DNA of 64,000 bases from assembly GCF_000005825.2 (NCBI RefSeq), contig NC_013791.2, positions 3,410,001 through 3,474,000 on the forward strand, given 5' to 3'. The notes below the pieces were generated by a model that worked only from the letters and a program-made list of their open reading frames with translations, was not told the DNA's origin and searched no databases. This DNA is from Alkalihalophilus pseudofirmus OF4. GTDB taxonomy: Bacteria; Bacillota; Bacilli; Bacillales; Bacillaceae_D. Both the position numbers and the translations under genes were made by a program. Positions 45,404-53,607 of this stretch are shown piece by piece (the stretch's first letter is position 1; each line of letters begins with the position of its first letter).

Positions 45404-47047
45404 TTGAATAAATTGTTACAAATAAGTATTTTTATAGTCTTGTTGCTTATACTTGTATTCCCAAGTACGAATGTATTTGCCTTTAGCTCCCTGCAAAATG
45501 TATATATGTTTGAAGAACCATATATCGTTGAGCATAAAGGTAGTGCCTCTCTTCTGCCAGGAACTATGCTTACTCATAATAATCAAAGCTATATTCCTTT
45601 ACGTGATGCAGCTAATTTATTTGACCTTGAAATAACAAGCAATGCTTCAGGTATATTTCTAGAAAGTAGAACATCAAGCAGTTCGATTCACATTAACTCA
45701 AGCTTGAATCATCCTCTTCCTAAACAAACTATACCGTCTAATGATTTTGTTTCCTTTTCGATCCCTATTGGAGCTCATGCCGGTGCTGTTTTAGAAAGCG
45801 GCCAGGATCGGCCTAGCTTCACAAAAAATGCAAATGCAGCCCTTTATCCAGCAAGTACAGTTAAAGTAATGACAGCCTTATTAGCCATAGAAAAAGGTAA
45901 CTTATCAGACCGCGTTGTCGTTGGGCCAGGGGCTGCTACGGTACCCTTTGACAGCTCAAAGGCGGGTGTTCGTCCTGGTGATGTGATGACTCTTGAACAA
46001 TTATTGCACGGCTTAATGCTCCCCTCTGGAAATGACGCAGCTGTAGCTATTGCTGAACATATAGGAGGAAGCCATTGGCAATTCGTTCAAATGATGAACC
46101 AGCGCGCAAGAGAGCTCGGTGCGACAAATACTACTTTTATGAATGCACACGGGTATGATCATCCTAGCCAAAAAACGACTGTCTCTGACCTTGCTAAAAT
46201 TGGAGCAGAGGCAAGTAAACATCCTGAATTTCTAAAATTAATAAGCACACCAACGTATGCTACCACTTATCGAAATCGAGCTGGCAGCCCGGTTCATAAA
46301 GTATGGAGAAATACAAATCAAATGTTGCATAACCAAGCTTATCGTCACTCGAGTATCATTGGTGGTAAAACAGGATATACAAGTGTTTCAAGGCATAATC
46401 TTATCTCTTTTGCTGAAGCAGGAGGTTCAACTTATACCACCGTTATTTTACGAGGGGAGCGTACTCAGCGCTATTATGATACAACAAACATGCTCTCACG
46501 TGCTATTTCAGCAAGACAGCAGTTTGATCAATCAAATAAAAAGCAAGTTCGTGTCCTGCCTTTAAGCTCATCTATTCTCTATAATAATCAGCCAGTAAAT
46601 CTTGAAAACCAAGCCTTTATGTACAACGGTACGACTTATATTCATACGGATCTATTAAGTCTTTTTTCAAATGCTGTTACTACTGCCTCTGTATCTTCAG
46701 TACAGCAAATGCATGCTGCTGTAAATGGAGAAATCATTGGTTTTGATCTGACGCCGCCTGTACTTAGTTCTGGCAGAATGCTCGTACCGATTCGCGCTAT
46801 TTTTGACTTCCTAGAGCTGGATGTTCATTGGGACGCTTCTACTCAAACGGTCACAGGGTCTAATCGTGATACCGTAATTGAGCTGCGAGTAAATCAAACA
46901 ACTGCTAAGGTTAATGGTACGACTCATACCCTTGATGTACCAGCTACAGTAGTGAATGGACGAACCCTCGTACCAATTCGTTTTGTAGCAGAATCTACCG
47001 GCTCAACGATTGACTGGGGACGCGCTCGTGTACTTTATCTAAATTAA
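45404..47047 (+). CDS. D-alanyl-D-alanine carboxypeptidase (S11, PBP5-type) with PF07833 modules
   Basis: Low-molecular-weight penicillin-binding protein that trims the terminal D-Ala from stem peptides. Signal peptide about 1-26; a short PF07833-like repeat (about 30-90); the S11 domain (about 110-370) with active Ser151 in STVK (Lys154), SGN at 208-210 and KTG at 322-324. The C-terminus holds another module (about 390-547) with RMLVPIRAIFDFLELDVHWD and RTLVPIRFVAESTGSTIDWG. The usual C-terminal amphipathic anchor of DacA-type enzymes is replaced by this module, so attachment must differ. Start is TTG with GGAGG nine bases upstream. A weak TATAAT lies about 60 bp before. Monocistronic. Confidence 0.93.
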   Translation: MNKLLQISIFIVLLLILVFPSTNVFAFSSLQNVYMFEEPYIVEHKGSASLLPGTMLTHNNQSYIPLRDAANLFDLEITSNASGIFLESRTSSSSIHINSSLNHPLPKQTIPSNDFVSFSIPIGAHAGAVLESGQDRPSFTKNANAALYPASTVKVMTALLAIEKGNLSDRVVVGPGAATVPFDSSKAGVRPGDVMTLEQLLHGLMLPSGNDAAVAIAEHIGGSHWQFVQMMNQRARELGATNTTFMNAHGYDHPSQKTTVSDLAKIGAEASKHPEFLKLISTPTYATTYRNRAGSPVHKVWRNTNQMLHNQAYRHSSIIGGKTGYTSVSRHNLISFAEAGGSTYTTVILRGERTQRYYDTTNMLSRAISARQQFDQSNKKQVRVLPLSSSILYNNQPVNLENQAFMYNGTTYIHTDLLSLFSNAVTTASVSSVQQMHAAVNGEIIGFDLTPPVLSSGRMLVPIRAIFDFLELDVHWDASTQTVTGSNRDTVIELRVNQTTAKVNGTTHTLDVPATVVNGRTLVPIRFVAESTGSTIDWGRARVLYLN

Positions 47048-47050
47048 AAA

Positions 47051-47088
47051 AATGAGAGCCAAGAGAATATCTCAAGGCTCTCATTTTG
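47051..47088 (+). terminator. Terminator of the D,D-carboxypeptidase gene
   Basis: ATGAGAGCC and GGCTCTCAT pair around a 15-base loop, followed by TTTTG. Confidence 0.87.
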
Positions 47089-47206
47089 ATGTATTTCTTC
47101 TGTGATTTTGAGGAACTATCTAAAACTTCACTTGAACCCCTATTCTATTGTACATGCTATGATATAGTAATAAAGAAATTATTATTTTTATAATGGAAGT
47201 GAAAAT

Positions 47207-48373
47207 ATGGCAATACAAAAAAAAGCACCTATCTATGAACTCAATGTTGTGCGCGGCCTAGCTATATTAGCTGTTTTAATGGTCCACGCTACGTCAATAG
47301 CTGCCGTCACGCTTGATACAACAAGCATGTCGTTTTTTGCATACAATGCATACAACACGTTTTTCCGTTTCGGAACGGCTACTTTTATCTTATTAAGCAG
47401 TTTTGTGTTATTTTACAGCTATTATCATAGGGATATTTCACGATCGCTTGTGACGAATTTCTATAAAAAACGCATGCTGTATATCCTTATACCATATTTC
47501 GTTTTTTCACTTATTTACATCACGGTCAATTCTCGGATGTTCAGCAACTATGCTGGCTTTAGTGATTTTCTTAATGATTTTGGAAACAAGCTTATGATGG
47601 GCAGTGCACATCCGCACTTATATTTTGTCTTTATTAGTGTGCAGTTTTATTTATTGTTTCCTCTTTTCTTAGTATTTTTAAAGAAGTTCCCAAAAGTAGT
47701 AAAGCATCTTATTTGGATTGGCTTTGTTATACAATTCGCATACTCATTACTGAACCATTTTTATATCAAATATCCATATGTAGGAAGTATCTCTCTTTCC
47801 TATATGTCACATTATTTAACGGGTGCTTTTATTGGAATCTATTACGAATCAATAAAACAATGGTTTTCAATGAAAGTTCGTCCTTTCTTCAGCAAACAAC
47901 GGTTAGTCATCCTTGGTATTGCAGCAATCTGGGTATTCGCTGTTATTGGACATATTTACCTGTACTATATGCAAAGAGCACATGGAGTGAGTTTTGATTC
48001 AAAAATCTTCCATTTGTTCTGGAGTTTACACACCTATTTCAGTGCCTTAGTCACTATTCTAATTGGTCATTGGATTTATAAATTCGGAAAACCTTTTATC
48101 GTCAATTCTTTAACGTACCTTGGTATGCTATCATTTGGAATTTATTTAATCCATCCACTGTTCCTGCTCTTCTATAGACAATATGTCTATTTTGGAAATG
48201 AAATGTGGCAGTATCATTTATGGATCTTTAGTTGCTTTGTTATTGCTTTAGTAGGCTCTATCTTAGTAGTACACCCTGTCCTTTACAAGATGAAAGGCGG
48301 ATGGATTTTCTTTGGAGCTCAACCTAAACGTCTAAAAGCCGAGACAAAAGCTAACGCCAAACAGCTTAATTAA
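47207..48373 (+). CDS. Acyltransferase 3 family membrane protein
   Basis: A 388-residue protein with about ten hydrophobic helices and the family motifs YELNVVRGLAILAVLMVHAT (the conserved His and the preceding Arg) and the FGIYLIHPLFLLFYR segment near the end. Members transfer acetyl or other acyl groups to sugars or lipids at the membrane. This second acyltransferase of the window could decorate wall polymers or exopolysaccharide. It lacks the fused SGNH domain found in some relatives. Good ATG with GGAAGTG. It stands alone between two terminators; the AT-rich leader contains TATGATATAGT, a possible -10 region. Confidence 0.88.
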   Translation: MAIQKKAPIYELNVVRGLAILAVLMVHATSIAAVTLDTTSMSFFAYNAYNTFFRFGTATFILLSSFVLFYSYYHRDISRSLVTNFYKKRMLYILIPYFVFSLIYITVNSRMFSNYAGFSDFLNDFGNKLMMGSAHPHLYFVFISVQFYLLFPLFLVFLKKFPKVVKHLIWIGFVIQFAYSLLNHFYIKYPYVGSISLSYMSHYLTGAFIGIYYESIKQWFSMKVRPFFSKQRLVILGIAAIWVFAVIGHIYLYYMQRAHGVSFDSKIFHLFWSLHTYFSALVTILIGHWIYKFGKPFIVNSLTYLGMLSFGIYLIHPLFLLFYRQYVYFGNEMWQYHLWIFSCFVIALVGSILVVHPVLYKMKGGWIFFGAQPKRLKAETKANAKQLN

Positions 48374-48425
48374 TTATTGGAAAGAAGCCGCAACTATTGA
48401 GTTGCGGCTTCTTTCCAATAATTAA
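48371..48425. terminator. Long bidirectional terminator
   Basis: An almost perfect inverted repeat of more than 20 bp (TTATTGGAAAGAAGCCGCAA and its complement) with a short loop lies between convergent genes and overlaps the last codons of the leftward SLH gene. Confidence 0.92.
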
Positions 48426-49633
48426 TACGTTATAAAACCATTTCTAGTATCAACTGTTACATAGTGACTTTCGCCATTAGATAACGTCACTTGATAGTCA
48501 TGCTTTTCATAGTTATAAGGTTCATGCGAGCTAATATTAACTAGTTGAAGATGAGTTACAGAAGAAGTATAGTAACTGCCCGCAAATTTCTGCACAGCTT
48601 TCTCTGTTTCTTCATGTGTTAAATCAAACCCTGCCCCCTCTACTGCTGTTAGATTAGATTGATGGATTTTATACTTCCCATCATCAGGTCTCATTTCAAT
48701 CGTGAAAAACTTCGGGTCATGCAGTTCATTACCCAGAATGATCGTTTCCACCCTCACACTGTTTACACTAAAGGCTGCCGCCTCTGCACGTACGTGAAAT
48801 CCACTTGTATCACCGTACAACATCTCATCACAGTTAGAACACATTTGCTGATAGTGTCGATATAGGTGACCATATGCATAGCTTGTAGTCCCGTAATTAG
48901 CAACTTCGGGACGGATCGTTGAATATTGTGCACGAGGCGATCCATGTAGTTCAGGACTGCGGAAGATCTCTTCAAGCTTCTCTACATTTGATTTTGCCAC
49001 GCGAATAATAGATTCCTCAATAATAGAATCTGCATCAATTTTAAATTCCTCATTGATTGCCCTCGCAAGAGATGCTGAAAATTCCGCCCGCGTCATAGGC
49101 TGGCTTGGTAAGAACTGAGCTTGTAGATTACCAGCCATCACACCGTTTTTGGCAATAGCCCTTACAGAAGGTGCTGCCCAGTGATTTCGTTCTACATCTG
49201 CAAATTGGTATTCATTTTGTCCAGTTAATTCGAATGCCTCAGCAATCACCCGTGCCATTTCTGCTCTCGTGATTGATCTCATTGGGTGAAAAGCTTCACC
49301 ATCAGCAAACACACCTCGTTCAGTGAGTACACTGATTGCATGGTAACCAAATGTCTCTTCATCGATATCCTTGTAGGAAGGCTGCTTGGCTGCTTCTCCT
49401 CCCAAATTCAGTGTACGGCTAAGCATAACAGCTACCTGTGCTCTGGTTACTGGGGCTTGAGGCGAAAAGTTCCCTCCCCCAGTGCCGGTAACAATCCCTT
49501 CTTCAGCTAGATAACGAATCTCATCAGTTCCCCAATGACTTTCGGGAACATCTTTAAATAAAGATTGTGCCTGTACACCGAATGGCACGATCAATAAAAT
49601 GACTAGTACAATAAAGCCTATTTTTATCTTCAC
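48422..49633 (-). CDS. SLH-anchored surface protein with unassigned C-terminal domain
   Basis: Signal peptide (about 1-22), three SLH domains (about 24-195: VTRAQVAVMLSRTL, ITRAEMARVIAEAF, MTRAEFSASLARAI) and a C-terminal region (about 200-403) of unknown family. That region starts with a helix (ESIIRVAKSNVEKLEEIF), then a Tyr-rich part with a CSNCDEM Cys pair, and beta strands (FFTIEMRPDDGKYKIHQ; YQVTLSNGESHYVTVDTRNG) that could be a small ligand- or wall-binding domain. Start is GTG with AAGGAGG seven bases upstream. It is divergent from the large 5'-nucleotidase gene and shares a 326-bp control region. Confidence 0.87.
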   Translation of the reverse strand: MKIKIGFIVLVILLIVPFGVQAQSLFKDVPESHWGTDEIRYLAEEGIVTGTGGGNFSPQAPVTRAQVAVMLSRTLNLGGEAAKQPSYKDIDEETFGYHAISVLTERGVFADGEAFHPMRSITRAEMARVIAEAFELTGQNEYQFADVERNHWAAPSVRAIAKNGVMAGNLQAQFLPSQPMTRAEFSASLARAINEEFKIDADSIIEESIIRVAKSNVEKLEEIFRSPELHGSPRAQYSTIRPEVANYGTTSYAYGHLYRHYQQMCSNCDEMLYGDTSGFHVRAEAAAFSVNSVRVETIILGNELHDPKFFTIEMRPDDGKYKIHQSNLTAVEGAGFDLTHEETEKAVQKFAGSYYTSSVTHLQLVNISSHEPYNYEKHDYQVTLSNGESHYVTVDTRNGFITY

Positions 49634-49959
49634 ATCTTCTCCTCCTTATGTATCCTACGTTTCCATTATTAGATAATCGTTTCAAACCTTCAATTATAAA
49701 TCTTCCAATCCACTCCTAAACCTTATAAACAGTACCTTTTCACTAGTTTTCTAGATCTAGTAAATCACCCTAATCTGTAACTAAGTTAGTATTTTTCTAC
49801 AAAAAAAGACTGATTTTGATAAAATCTCAAAAAATATGTATCTTGTCCGAACATCTTGTGATAACCTTTTTAGTGTATGCGTTACCTTACTTCGACTTTA
49901 TTTGAGGATATCGTTCTACTAATCTTCAAATAAGGATCACTAATCAAGGGGGAATCACT
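49634..49959. other. Divergent control region between two SLH genes
   Basis: A 326-bp AT-rich region with no supported gene. An inverted repeat TTATTTGA-(19)-TCAAATAA (49898-49932) lies just upstream of the ribosome binding site of the nucleotidase gene and could form an mRNA hairpin or bind a dimeric regulator. CTAGATCTAG and GTTAGTATTTTTCTAC strings lie further upstream. No clear -35/-10 pair was read. Confidence 0.5.
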
Positions 49960-52392
49960 TTGACTCATTCGAACAAACGTGCAAGTCGCTTAATGATGCT
50001 AACGCTTTCATTACTACTTGCTCTATCAACTGTCCTTCCTTTTATCGGGACAAAAACGGTTGCAGCTGAGAGTAACACTCCTAAGCTCGCAATCATGGGT
50101 ACATCAGATATCCATGCCCACATGATGCCTTATGATTACATGGCAGATGCAGTAAATGAATCAATTGGTTTATCGAAAGTGTACAGTGTAGTAGAAGAAA
50201 TGAGAGCTAAATACCCGAACTCAATCTTAGTAGATAATGGAGATATCGTTCAGGGTAGTATTTTAGGGGATCTTGAAGCAACTGTAGATCCACAAGACAA
50301 CAATATTATTATTGATGTCATGAACTATATGGAATACGATGCAGCAGCAGTTGGAAACCACGAGTATAACTTTGGCCTGGATTTCCTAGATGATATTGAT
50401 GCACAATCTGATTTCCCATGGTTAAGTGCGAATACGTATAACAAGAATGATGATACACACCGTTATGAGCCATATACAATGGTCGAGCAAACGATTGACG
50501 GCAATGACATCACGATCGGTATCATCGGATTTGTTCCTCCCCAAGTCATGACTTGGGATCGTCTTCACTTAGATGGAAATGTCTATGTAACTGAAATTGT
50601 TGAAACAGCAGAGAAATACATTCCGCAAATGAAAGAAGAAGGTGCAGATGTAATTGTTGTTGCATCTCACTCTGGATTTGATACAAGTGAAAATGCTAGT
50701 GAAAACGCATCTTACCAACTCAGTCAAGTTGAAGGAGTAGATGCATTAATTACTGGTCACCAGCACTATGTGTTTCCAAATGACAAAGAACAGTTTACTA
50801 ATCTTTCTGATTCTGCTGATTTTGAAAAAGGAACATTAAACGGAGTGCCGACAGTAATGCCTGGTTCTTGGGGGTCACACCTTGGTTTAATCGAGCTTGA
50901 CCTTTCGTTTGAAGATGGGAAATGGACAGTTGAAAATGGTCATGCAACAGCTGTAGTAACAGCTGATTACGATTCACATGAAGCAATCGAAAACATTGTT
51001 ATGGACCGTCACAAACAAACAATCGAGTATGTAAACAGCCCGGTAGGTACGACTGACAGAGAATTAAACACATTCTTTGCTCGTATTTTTGATAATGAAG
51101 TTGTTCAATTAGTAAATGATGCTCAACTTGAATTCGCAACTGAGCACTTTGCAGGCACAGATTTAGCTGATCTTCCGCTATTATCTGCAGCAGCGCCATT
51201 TCGCGCAGGACGTGGCGGGCTAGATTATTACACAGATGTCCGCGACACGATTGCCATTAAAGACGTAGCTGATATCTATATCTACCCAAATACTCTTCAT
51301 GTAGTTAAAGTAGATGGTACCGTTCTTGAGTCTTGGTTAGAAGAATCAGCTCGTGCATTCTTCCAAATTGACCCTTCAAAAACAGAAGCTCAAGAATTAA
51401 CGGATCTTAATTTCCGTGAGTACAACTTCGATACAATTGAAGGCGTTGAGTATATGATTGATGTAACAAAACCTGAGGGCGAGCGTATTGTTGATTTGAC
51501 TTACAACGGCGAGCCTGTTGACCCAGAACAAGAATACCTTGTTGTAACTAATAACTACCGTGCTTTCGGCGGAGGAGATCATTTAACCGCTGACACAGAA
51601 GTTGTTTACTCAGGTACTGAAGAAAACCGTGAAGTGATTATTGACTATATCCGTGAGCGTGGCGAAATCTCTGTTGAAGTAACAAACAATTGGTCAATCG
51701 CTCCATTTGAAGCAGAAGGCCCAATTACAATTCGAACAGCAGCTGAAGCACCTGCTTATGCTGAGCGTGCAGAGGTAGAAGGCGTTACGTTCTTAGAAAC
51801 AAATGCTCAAGGCTGGTCAGTATTCGAGTTCCATCCAGCAGCACCTGTAGAAACAGAGCCTCCAGCTGAGCCTGTATTTACAGATATAAATGAGGAAACT
51901 CGTGGATACGAGGAAATGATGGCTCTTTATGAAGCTGGCATAATCTCTGGTTATCCGAACAAAACGTTTGGTCCTGACCTTTCAATTACACGTGCAGAAG
52001 CAGCTTCTATGCTGGCTCGTGCAAAAGGACTTGATGTAGAAAATGCTCCTTCTGCAGGCTATCGTGATGTTCGCACGGAATCTGTATTCTATCCGTTCAT
52101 CAATGCAGCAACCGAAGCAGGCATTTTCACCGGAACTGGATTTGACCGCTTCTCTCCTGATAACCGTATTACTCGCGGTGAAACAGCAGCAGTACTTGTT
52201 CGTGCGTTCGAACTTACTGGTTCAGTAGATCCGAAAGTAACAGACATTGAAGATTCAATCTTCCAAAACGATATTAAGACACTTTATGCAAATGAAATTA
52301 CATCTGGTACAAGCGCTACAACGTTTGGCACGAAACAAAATGTAACACGCCGTGACTTTGCGATTCTTGTTTACCACTCTATGAATAAATAA
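49960..52392 (+). CDS. SLH-anchored 5'-nucleotidase / 2',3'-cyclic phosphodiesterase family protein
   Basis: Extracellular metallophosphoesterase of 810 residues. Signal peptide about 1-35; metallophosphatase domain about 42-330 with GTSDIHAHM, LVDNGDIVQGS, VGNHEYNFG, VVASHSGF and ALITGHQHYVF, the five motif set that binds two metals; the 5'-nucleotidase C-terminal domain about 360-590 (LLSAAAPFRAGRGGLDYYT, NNYRAFGGG). Three SLH domains close the protein (about 645-810). It would release phosphate and nucleosides from nucleotides outside the cell while fixed to the wall. The start is TTG with AAGGGGG upstream. Relatives include YfkN and CpdB; the exact substrate is open. Confidence 0.93.
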   Translation: MTHSNKRASRLMMLTLSLLLALSTVLPFIGTKTVAAESNTPKLAIMGTSDIHAHMMPYDYMADAVNESIGLSKVYSVVEEMRAKYPNSILVDNGDIVQGSILGDLEATVDPQDNNIIIDVMNYMEYDAAAVGNHEYNFGLDFLDDIDAQSDFPWLSANTYNKNDDTHRYEPYTMVEQTIDGNDITIGIIGFVPPQVMTWDRLHLDGNVYVTEIVETAEKYIPQMKEEGADVIVVASHSGFDTSENASENASYQLSQVEGVDALITGHQHYVFPNDKEQFTNLSDSADFEKGTLNGVPTVMPGSWGSHLGLIELDLSFEDGKWTVENGHATAVVTADYDSHEAIENIVMDRHKQTIEYVNSPVGTTDRELNTFFARIFDNEVVQLVNDAQLEFATEHFAGTDLADLPLLSAAAPFRAGRGGLDYYTDVRDTIAIKDVADIYIYPNTLHVVKVDGTVLESWLEESARAFFQIDPSKTEAQELTDLNFREYNFDTIEGVEYMIDVTKPEGERIVDLTYNGEPVDPEQEYLVVTNNYRAFGGGDHLTADTEVVYSGTEENREVIIDYIRERGEISVEVTNNWSIAPFEAEGPITIRTAAEAPAYAERAEVEGVTFLETNAQGWSVFEFHPAAPVETEPPAEPVFTDINEETRGYEEMMALYEAGIISGYPNKTFGPDLSITRAEAASMLARAKGLDVENAPSAGYRDVRTESVFYPFINAATEAGIFTGTGFDRFSPDNRITRGETAAVLVRAFELTGSVDPKVTDIEDSIFQNDIKTLYANEITSGTSATTFGTKQNVTRRDFAILVYHSMNK

Positions 52393-52395
52393 GCT

Positions 52396-52424
52396 AAAAG
52401 CCCCCAATTGCTGGGGGCTTTTCT
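52396..52424 (+). terminator. Terminator of the large 5'-nucleotidase gene
   Basis: AAAAGCCCCC and GGGGGCTTTT with a short loop, directly after the stop. Confidence 0.95.
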
Positions 52425-52458
52425 TTGATAAGAAGCGTGTCCATGGGTGGCTTTAATC

Positions 52459-52596
52459 AGGCGCAATTATACGCTGACCGAATACAATTCTTCTTAACAT
52501 GGACGCATAACCTGTTTAAATAGACGCAATTAGATGAGACTGACGCAATTGTGCTCTCAAGAGACGCAATTCCGCAAAACAGAAGCGCAATTAGCT
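52459..52596. repeat. Degenerate 21-bp repeat array, copy D (inverted orientation)
   Basis: On the plus strand units end in GACGCAATT, GACGCATAA, GAATACAATT or GCGCAATT. Read on the minus strand the order is AATTGCGC, AATTGCG (spaced), AATTGCGTC, AATTGCGTC, TTATGCGTC, AATTGTATTC, AATTGCGCC, the same order of unit types seen at the end of copies B and C. It lies between convergent genes and is opposite in orientation to the other copies. No gene supported. Confidence 0.82.
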
Positions 52597-52663
52597 TCTG
52601 AACTGGCTCATAAACGTTTCAAAATCATACAAATCCCTTCCGGACAACCTGCACATCAGTCCC

Positions 52664-53416
52664 TCACCTAATTTCTAATTCCATCAATCGACCTGCCTCT
52701 TCATAATAGCGTTCCGTTTTCTCCTCTAGTAACGCTAAGATCTCCACCCACTCATCATCATAGAAGGAAGACTCCTGACCATTAGTTCCAAACCTCACAA
52801 ATGGATTATGATACCACTGCGTTTCATCAAATTCGACAAGCGGAGGTACGTCCATCACTTCTTCGATCGCCTCATACCATGCTTCATATAACCCTAAATA
52901 CCACGTGTATTCCTCAAGCTGCTCTGTTGATAAAGCCAGTTTCTGTTCTCTTGGCATATAGTCTTCTTCAAACATCACGTGACCTCTAGGACCATCTCCT
53001 CTAATCGGCTCCTCTGCTTCAGTAACAAGCCAGCGCACTTGCTCATCAAAATAGTAAAAAGCATCATCAGCAGCAGAAACCGTTAGACCCCGCCGCCATT
53101 CTGGATCACCCCGATTTAACCAACTAGCAAAATGATTATAATCCTGTACAGAACCAATAAAATGTCTTAATCCAGTCATTATCCCCCATAAATCCTCATA
53201 ACTGATACGTTCCTGCTCCATTGCCTCACTTAACATGAGATAACTTGCTGATGGAGTCGCAAGCCCCACCCCTAGCTCATTTGTTAGCTTATGATCCAGC
53301 ACGTGGCCATAACTCCTTTTCTCCATTTGCTGATAAATGAGCACACTGCCAAGCAGCATAACAATCACAATTAATCCAATGATTACACGCTTCATCTTTT
53401 TTAGTTTATCTTCCAT
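52664..53416 (-). CDS. Membrane-anchored extracytoplasmic protein of unknown function
   Basis: A 250-residue protein with a short basic N-terminus (MEDKLKKMKR), one membrane helix (about residues 10-30) and no lipobox, so it should be anchored with the rest outside. The outer part is highly acidic and aromatic, largely helical, with LWGIMTGLRHFIGSVQ, NHFASWLNRGDPEWRRG and several Tyr/Trp/Glu clusters near the C-terminus. No family recognised. ATG with GGGGGA upstream. It is convergent with the large nucleotidase and divergent from the smaller one, sharing with the latter a control region that contains several TTTCTACTA-like strings. Confidence 0.75.
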   Translation of the reverse strand: MEDKLKKMKRVIIGLIVIVMLLGSVLIYQQMEKRSYGHVLDHKLTNELGVGLATPSASYLMLSEAMEQERISYEDLWGIMTGLRHFIGSVQDYNHFASWLNRGDPEWRRGLTVSAADDAFYYFDEQVRWLVTEAEEPIRGDGPRGHVMFEEDYMPREQKLALSTEQLEEYTWYLGLYEAWYEAIEEVMDVPPLVEFDETQWYHNPFVRFGTNGQESSFYDDEWVEILALLEEKTERYYEEAGRLMELEIR

Positions 53417-53607
53417 CTAGCCTATCCCCCGCCTTCTCTCTTCTGTAGTCAGTCTACTATGCACAAGTAGAAACAACAACCACTATTTCAAAATAATGGA
53501 TTAGTAGAATCTCTGACATATTTCTATACTTTCTCTACTTATTTCTATATAATTTTACATGTATCCGCTTTCTGCCAAGCGGAAAATAGATTTCTAGGAG
53601 GAATATG

